In this document: piece by piece, positions 59,191-64,000 of the stretch
Layout: each line of letters opens with the position of its first letter
Position numbering within the stretch: the first letter of the stretch is position 1
Origin: Lachnospiraceae bacterium
Lineage (GTDB): Bacteria > Bacillota > Clostridia > Lachnospirales > Lachnospiraceae
Direction of reading: 5' to 3'
NCBI GenBank assembly: GCA_017517305.1
Contig: JAFWZV010000019.1
Coordinates: forward strand, 62,001-126,000
Length of the DNA: 64,000 nt
Program-made: the position numbers and the translations under genes
The notes under the pieces: model-generated
The model's database searches: none
What the model was told of the DNA's origin: nothing
What the model saw: the letters and a program-made list of their open reading frames with translations, nothing else

Positions 59191-59673
59191 ATGGCAGAGA
59201 TAAAGTATATGGTTTTTGGATTAGAGGATCAGTTGTACAGCCTTAAGCTCTCTAATATTAATGGTATTGAGTACATTTACAATATTGTACCTGTTCCAGC
59301 AGGAGCTAAGTATATGAAGGGAATAATTCACCTTCGTAACAATATTGTGCCTGTATTTAATTTAAAGGAAAAATTCGGCATTGAGGAAACTAACACTAGT
59401 ACAGAGAGACAGCTTCTTATTACGGAAACCCATGATATGAAGCTGGGTATTGAGGTTGACTGCGTTAAGGGTATTATTCCTGTTTCTGAGGAAAATATAA
59501 AAGCTGTACCAGATGTGGTTAAGGGCGGGGATACGGAGTATCTGGAAAATGTAATTAAGGTTACACTTCCAGAGACTGGCAAGACAGAGATAGTGCTGAC
59601 TATTTCTATAGATAGACTTGTACCAGATGCTGATTTTGATAATATAGCAAGCTCGATAGAAGGCTTGGAGTAA
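59191..59673 (+). CDS. cheW: CheW-like chemotaxis coupling protein
   Basis: 160 aa, one CheW domain: YMVFGLEDQLYSLKLSNING, IVPVPAGAKYMKGIIHLRNNIVPVFNL, and LGIEVDCVKGIIPVS. CheW links chemoreceptors to the CheA kinase at the membrane. It starts five bases after prfB and has a good GAGGAG site overlapping the prfB stop. Being away from a che cluster, it may be one of several copies or serve another receptor system. Confidence 0.9.
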   Translation: MAEIKYMVFGLEDQLYSLKLSNINGIEYIYNIVPVPAGAKYMKGIIHLRNNIVPVFNLKEKFGIEETNTSTERQLLITETHDMKLGIEVDCVKGIIPVSEENIKAVPDVVKGGDTEYLENVIKVTLPETGKTEIVLTISIDRLVPDADFDNIASSIEGLE

Positions 59674-59771
59674 ATCATATGTTGATTAATTGTTCTGCAA
59701 TGCACTAGGATGCACTAGGATAAGATGGGCAGACATTATATAAATATTTTGCAAAAAAGGGAGACAAAAAG

Positions 59772-60971
59772 ATGATAAATATTGCAGTTCTTGGATACGG
59801 CACAGTTGGTTCAGGTGTCGTTGAGGTAATTAACATCAACCACGAAAGTATCAACAAGAGAGTTGGTGAAGAGGTTAATGTTAAATATGTACTTGATTTA
59901 AGAGAATTTCCAGGTGACCCTGTTCAGGAGATTTTGGTACATGATTACAATGTGATTTTAAATGATCCTGAGGTGAAGATAGTAGTTGAGGTTATGGGTG
60001 GAGTAAATCCTGCGTATACCTTTGTTAAGAATGCTCTTGAAGCAGGTAAGAGTGTGTGTACTTCTAATAAGGAGCTTGTTGCAGCACACGGCGCTGAGCT
60101 TCTTGCTATTGCTAAGGAGAAGAATGTAAACTTCTTATTCGAGGCAAGTGTTGGTGGTGGAATTCCTATAATCAGACCACTTAACCAGTCTCTTACAGCT
60201 GATGAGATTACTGAGATTACAGGAATACTTAATGGAACTACTAACTATATTTTAAGTAAGATGACTGATGAGGGCTCAGATTTCGATTCAGTTTTAAAGA
60301 TAGCTCAGGAGAAGGGTTATGCTGAGAGAAACCCTGAGGCTGACGTTGAGGGTTATGATGCATGTAGAAAGATTGCAATACTTACATCACTTGCTCTTGG
60401 TAAGCAGGTAGATTATCAGGATATACATACAGAGGGTATCACTAAGATTACTGACGCAGAGATTAAGTATGCTAAGGCTCTTGGTGGCTCAATCAAGCTT
60501 CTTGGTATGAGTAAGTTTGAGGATGGAACAACATATTCTATGGTAGCTCCATTTATCATCGGTGGAGATCATCCACTAGCTACAGTAAGCGGAGTATTTA
60601 ATGGAATATTTATTAACGGAAATGTACTAGGTGACACTATGTTCTACGGTAGAGGCGCTGGAAAGCTTCCTACAGCAAGTGCTGTTGTGGCAGACGTTGT
60701 TGATGCTGCAAGACACCTTGATACTAATATTATGACTATCTGGGATAGTGAGAAGGTTACTCTTGGAGATATGAGTACCTTTGAGTGTAGATACTTTGTT
60801 AGAACTAATAGCAAAGAAGCAGAGGTTGAGGCTACATTTGGCAATGTGGAATATGTTGCAGTTGAAGGTCTTAACGAGGTTGCATTCGTAACAGAGAAGA
60901 TGGCAGAGGGCGACTTTGAGGCAAAGGCTAAGGCGCTTGATGTTATATATAGATTAAGAACAGCGTTGTAG
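59772..60971 (+). CDS. hom: Homoserine dehydrogenase
   Basis: 399 aa. NAD(P)-binding AVLGYGTVGSGVVEVI, the block VCTSNKELVAAHGAEL, the catalytic region SVGGGIPIIRPLNQSL, TGILNGTTNYILSKM and GYAERNPEADVEGYDACRK are standard. The C-terminal ACT domain (about 330-399) is short. It reduces aspartate semialdehyde to homoserine. AAAGGGAG precedes the ATG. First gene of a three-gene threonine/methionine/lysine-pathway cluster with apgM and lysC. A short GATGCACTAG-type direct repeat lies upstream at about 59700-59720. Confidence 0.95.
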   Translation: MINIAVLGYGTVGSGVVEVININHESINKRVGEEVNVKYVLDLREFPGDPVQEILVHDYNVILNDPEVKIVVEVMGGVNPAYTFVKNALEAGKSVCTSNKELVAAHGAELLAIAKEKNVNFLFEASVGGGIPIIRPLNQSLTADEITEITGILNGTTNYILSKMTDEGSDFDSVLKIAQEKGYAERNPEADVEGYDACRKIAILTSLALGKQVDYQDIHTEGITKITDAEIKYAKALGGSIKLLGMSKFEDGTTYSMVAPFIIGGDHPLATVSGVFNGIFINGNVLGDTMFYGRGAGKLPTASAVVADVVDAARHLDTNIMTIWDSEKVTLGDMSTFECRYFVRTNSKEAEVEATFGNVEYVAVEGLNEVAFVTEKMAEGDFEAKAKALDVIYRLRTAL

Positions 60972-60986
60972 GCGGAGGAAATTGAC

Positions 60987-62189
60987 ATGAAGTATGTTAT
61001 TGTTCTTGGAGATGGAATGGCAGACTATCCTATAGATGATATAGGTGGGATGACACCACTTGAGTATGCAAAGACTCCTACTCTTGATATGCTTTCAGCT
61101 AAGTCAGAGATAGGACTTGTTCATACAATACCAGAGGGTATGAGCCCTGGAAGTGATACAGCAAATCTTTCAGTTATTGGCTATGACCCTAAGATTTATT
61201 ATTCTGGACGTTCACCACTTGAAGCACTTAGTATTGGTGTGGATATGGAGACTACGGATATATCCTTTAGATGTAATATTGTTACACTTAGCGAGGATGA
61301 GGAAGAGTACGAGAAGAAGACAATCATTGATCACAGCTCCAGCGAGATAAGCACAGCGGATGCAGCAGTTCTTCTTGAGGCAGTAAGAAAAGAGCTTGAG
61401 GATGACCTTTACAAGTTCTATGTGGGAACCAGCTACAGACATTTAACTATATGGAAGAATGGAAAAGTGTTGCCACTTACGCCACCTCATGATATACTCA
61501 CTAAGGTTATTGGAGAGTATCTTCCAGAGGATGAAGTTCTTAGAAATATGATGAAGAAGAGCTATGATATACTTGTTAATCATCCTATTAACATTAAGAG
61601 AAAGGAGCTGGGACTTAATCCAGCTAACTCTATCTGGTTCTGGGGAGCAGGTACTAGACCAGCCCTTACATCATTTGAAGAGAAGAATAAGAAGAATGGA
61701 GTTATGATTTCTGCAGTAGACCTTCTTAAGGGTATAGCTGTGGGGGCAGGACTTAAGAATATAGAGGTTGATGGTGCTAATGGCGGACTTCATACGAATT
61801 ATGAGGGCAAGGCAAATGCCGCTGTTAAGGCACTTACAACAGATGGTTTTGATTTTGCGTACATTCACGTTGAGGCTCCGGATGAGATGGGGCATCAGGG
61901 AAGTATGGAAAGAAAAATCCAGGCAATCGAGAATTTGGATGAGAAGGTAATTAAGGTAGTATATGATGAGCTTACCGCTTCAGATGAGGATTTTAGAATG
62001 CTTGTACTTCCTGACCATCCAACACCTATTGTACTTAGAACACATTCCAGTGAGCCTGTGCCATACATTTTGTATGACAGCACAGATCCAAAAGAATCTG
62101 TTTTAAAATATAACGAGAAGGATGCAAAGGCCAGTGGCATATACGTGGCTGAGGGTCACAAATTGATTGACCACCTTTTCGAAAAATAA
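60987..62189 (+). CDS. Cofactor-independent phosphoglycerate mutase (ApgM type), possible homoserine kinase
   Basis: 400 aa. Alkaline-phosphatase-superfamily metal sites: KYVIVLGDGMADYPIDD, SPGSDTANLSVIGYDP (nucleophile Ser), FAYIHVEAPDEMGHQG and VLPDHPTPIVLRTHSSEPVP. This is the archaeal-type apgM family, not GpmI. It sits between hom and lysC with 15- and 28-base gaps and GGAGG-type sites. In several bacteria lacking ThrB this family has been proposed to phosphorylate homoserine, which its position here supports. Glycolytic mutase activity is the alternative. Confidence 0.9.
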   Translation: MKYVIVLGDGMADYPIDDIGGMTPLEYAKTPTLDMLSAKSEIGLVHTIPEGMSPGSDTANLSVIGYDPKIYYSGRSPLEALSIGVDMETTDISFRCNIVTLSEDEEEYEKKTIIDHSSSEISTADAAVLLEAVRKELEDDLYKFYVGTSYRHLTIWKNGKVLPLTPPHDILTKVIGEYLPEDEVLRNMMKKSYDILVNHPINIKRKELGLNPANSIWFWGAGTRPALTSFEEKNKKNGVMISAVDLLKGIAVGAGLKNIEVDGANGGLHTNYEGKANAAVKALTTDGFDFAYIHVEAPDEMGHQGSMERKIQAIENLDEKVIKVVYDELTASDEDFRMLVLPDHPTPIVLRTHSSEPVPYILYDSTDPKESVLKYNEKDAKASGIYVAEGHKLIDHLFEK

Positions 62190-62217
62190 AAGTCATTAAA
62201 CTTTTTAGGAGGAATAT

Positions 62218-63420
62218 ATGTTAATAGTTAAGAAGTTTGGCGGTACTTCAGTTGCCAACAAGGAAAGAATTTTTAACGTAGCCAGAAGATGTATAGAGGA
62301 TTATCAGGCAGGACACGACGTAGTTGTTGTACTTTCAGCTATGGGCAAGTACACTGATGAGCTTATCGAGATGGCAAAGGATATTAACGAGCTGCCACCT
62401 AAGAGAGAGATGGATATGCTTTTCACTATTGGAGAGCAGATGTCAGTAGCACTTATGGCTATGGCTATGAATAAGCTTGGAGTTCCAGCTATATCTCTCA
62501 ATGCATTTCAGGTAGCTATGCATTCCACATCTGTATATGGAAATGCAAGATTAAAGAGAATTGACAGCGAAAGAATCAGACACGAGCTTGAGGCTAGAAA
62601 GATTGTAATCGTAACTGGTTTCCAGGGCGTTAACAAGTATGATGATTACACCACACTTGGTCGTGGTGGTTCAGACACTACAGCAGTTGCACTTGCAGCA
62701 GCACTTCATGCTGATAAGTGTGAGATTTACACAGATGTAGATGGTGTATATACAGCAGACCCACGTAAGGTACCAAATGCACGTAAGCTTGATGCTGTAA
62801 CATACGATGAGATGCTTGAGCTTGCTACACTTGGAGCGGGAGTTCTTCACAACCGTTCAGTTGAGCTTGCGAAAAAGTTTGGTGTAAGGATGGTTGTACG
62901 TTCAAGTTTAAATACTTCAGAAGGAACAGTAGTTAGAGGAGGTAGTAAGATGGAAAAGATGCTTGTAAGTGGTGTGGCAGGAGATGCTGACACAGCAAGA
63001 GTTGCAATAGTAGGATTAAAGGATGAGCCAGGTGTGGCATTTAAGGTGTTCAATGCATTAGCTAAGCACAACATCAATATTGATATGATTCTTCAGTCAG
63101 TTGGTAGAAAGGGAACTAAGGATATTAGCTTCACAACTAATGAGGAAAGCGCAGATGAGGCAGTTAAGGTAATCAATGAGAACTTCAGTGATTTCGAGAG
63201 CATTGATGTAGATAAGAAGGTTGCTAAGGTTTCAATCGTAGGTGCTGGTATGCAGTCAAACGCAGGTGTTGCAGCTAAGATGTTCGAGGCTCTTTATGAT
63301 TCAAACATCAACATCAGAATGATTTCAACATCAGAAATCAGAGTAACAGTACTTATCGACGAGGATAAGATGGAGAGAGCTATGGGCGCTGTTCATGACA
63401 AGTTTGCTCTTGGCGAGTAA
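62218..63420 (+). CDS. lysC: Aspartate kinase
   Basis: 400 aa. N-terminal VKKFGGTSVANKERI, GRGGSDTTAVALAAALHA, EIYTDVDGVYTADPRKVP and two C-terminal ACT domains (about 260-330 and 335-400, VAIVGLKDEPGVAFKVFNAL and VSIVGAGMQSNAGVAAKMF). It phosphorylates aspartate, the first step to lysine, threonine and methionine, and the ACT domains mark feedback control. TAGGAGG precedes the ATG. It ends the operon at a strong terminator. Confidence 0.96.
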   Translation: MLIVKKFGGTSVANKERIFNVARRCIEDYQAGHDVVVVLSAMGKYTDELIEMAKDINELPPKREMDMLFTIGEQMSVALMAMAMNKLGVPAISLNAFQVAMHSTSVYGNARLKRIDSERIRHELEARKIVIVTGFQGVNKYDDYTTLGRGGSDTTAVALAAALHADKCEIYTDVDGVYTADPRKVPNARKLDAVTYDEMLELATLGAGVLHNRSVELAKKFGVRMVVRSSLNTSEGTVVRGGSKMEKMLVSGVAGDADTARVAIVGLKDEPGVAFKVFNALAKHNINIDMILQSVGRKGTKDISFTTNEESADEAVKVINENFSDFESIDVDKKVAKVSIVGAGMQSNAGVAAKMFEALYDSNINIRMISTSEIRVTVLIDEDKMERAMGAVHDKFALGE

Positions 63421-63452
63421 GTATAAGCTTTAAATTAGAATTAAGATATGAT

Positions 63453-63493
63453 AAAATACAGTTATGTTTTAAGGGACATAACTGTATTTTTTA
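63453..63493 (+). terminator. Terminator of the hom-lysC operon
   Basis: A 15-bp perfect stem (63453-63467 with 63476-63490, AAAATACAGTTATGT) around TTTAAGGG, followed by TTTATT. Confidence 0.92.
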
Positions 63494-63516
63494 TTATTCA
63501 AAAGAGGAGGGTTTAG

Positions 63517-64000
63517 ATGAGAAAGAGAATTGCTAAAATGATGGCTATTATCATGGTGGCCGTTATGTCTTGCTATAGCATTAATGTGGAAGCAAAGCGA
63601 AGCTTGACAGATTATGATTCGGAGACTGGTGTAGAGTCGGTTGATGAGTATTTAGATGGAGAACTGCAGTATGAGGATGAATATTTTGATGGTGGATTTA
63701 TTGATGAGGGTGCTGTTGTAGATGATGAAAGTATAATGTATGATACAGGAGATCGTTATGGAGATAGACCTGCTACGTATTTGTTTGCTGTGGATGATGG
63801 GTACGAAAGAGTTGTTTGGACTTATGATGATCAGGTCGTGGTCGAAAAATATAGTGAGGAGTTTGCGTTAGTTGAAAGCTTGCCTATAGATAAAGCTTAT
63901 ACCACACCTACCGGGTGTTCAGAGGACAGTGTGTACTATGGTGGAGCCTATGAAGGTGAAGAATATAACTTTATATTAACAGGACAGCTTAATGGGGAAG
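63517..64000 (+). CDS. Secreted acidic protein, hypothetical, cut by window end
   Basis: Open from the ATG at 63517 to the window edge, 161 codons. GAGGAGGG precedes the ATG. The N-terminus is a signal peptide (RKRIAKMMAIIMVAVMSCYS, cut probably near VEA). The mature part is strongly acidic and Tyr-rich (DEYLDGELQYEDEYFDGG) and then has a beta-type pattern (YERVVWTYDDQVVVEKYS). No family recognised from this portion. Confidence 0.7.
   Translation, partial: MRKRIAKMMAIIMVAVMSCYSINVEAKRSLTDYDSETGVESVDEYLDGELQYEDEYFDGGFIDEGAVVDDESIMYDTGDRYGDRPATYLFAVDDGYERVVWTYDDQVVVEKYSEEFALVESLPIDKAYTTPTGCSEDSVYYGGAYEGEEYNFILTGQLNGE

Noticed and set aside
1-64000. tRNA, rRNA, CRISPR arrays, insertion sequences or prophage
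   Set aside because: No tRNA-like TTCGA loops with matching arms, no rRNA segments, no regular repeat-spacer pattern and no transposase or integrase motif were noticed. This is a visual scan, so short RNAs could be missed.

Overview
The window looks like the chromosome of an anaerobic, spore-forming, probably motile low-GC Firmicute, most likely a Lachnospiraceae member of the Butyrivibrio/Pseudobutyrivibrio/Roseburia type. This is inferred from gene content: pyruvate formate-lyase and its activase, FeFe-hydrogenase maturases HydG and HydF, spoIIID, a CwlD-like amidase, a YjfB-like motility protein, CheW, cofactor-independent phosphoglycerate mutase beside hom and lysC, strong AGGAGG ribosome sites, AGA-rich arginine codons and TTGACA/TATAAT promoters. 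I saw no tRNA, rRNA, CRISPR array or transposase gene.

Layout. 1-6.5 kb: edge-truncated coiled-coil membrane protein, orphan Card1-type CARF nuclease, subtilisin-like protease, zinc-ribbon/proline-repeat membrane protein, C39-like peptidase. 6.7-12.4 kb: MATE exporter, thioredoxin reductase, spoIIID, YhaO/YhaN-type nuclease and ATPase. 12.4-17.5 kb (minus strand): murC, then dnaD, a DnaI-type helicase loader and a long PRPP synthetase, with five DnaA boxes upstream of dnaD. 17.6-20.5 kb: nadB, nadC, small zinc-ribbon and membrane genes. 20.4-22.4 kb: an accessory cassette (HTH regulator plus ORF6N/PLD-like protein) bounded by a perfect 47-bp direct repeat. 22.4-30.3 kb: LacI regulator, a IIA-IIC-IIB PTS permease, an EEP-family hydrolase, malQ, ptsH and ptsI; this is a maltose/maltodextrin-type uptake and phosphorelay block. 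30.5-38.4 kb: lipoprotein, Ala-rich repeat protein, pyk, HD hydrolase, hydG, two membrane proteins, hydF. 38.5-46 kb: glycosyltransferases, ferredoxin, mecA, BI-1-like and DUF1858 proteins, Ser/Thr kinase. 46-52.6 kb: pyruvate formate-lyase block, three unknown genes, pflA, amidase, YjfB-like protein. 53-64 kb: NlpC/P60 hydrolase, hpf, secA, prfB (programmed frameshift), cheW, hom, phosphoglycerate mutase/homoserine-kinase candidate, lysC, and a secreted protein cut by the window edge.

Most notable. (1) Pyruvate formate-lyase is naturally split: a 680-aa catalytic subunit ends just before the glycyl-radical domain, which is encoded separately as an 82-aa protein. Between them lies a 70-aa paralog of that domain in which the radical-glycine segment is replaced by a three-cysteine segment. 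(2) A family of three interspersed elements (near 2.3, 30.5 and 37.1 kb) shares a conserved 72-77-nt foldable core. Each copy is enclosed by its own 13-14-bp inverted repeat, and one core stem shows a compensatory base-pair change. (3) The HTH/ORF6N-PLD cassette has paired palindromic operators over its promoter. (4) Other regulatory features are the DnaA-box cluster before dnaD-dnaI, a possible sigma-E promoter built into the terminator stem before spoIIID, and WalR-like half-site triplets on both sides of a wall-hydrolase promoter. (5) The HPr carries Arg where the regulatory Ser46 is expected.

Limits: no searches or alignments could be run. Family calls rest on recognised motifs, and coordinates and pairings were counted by hand.
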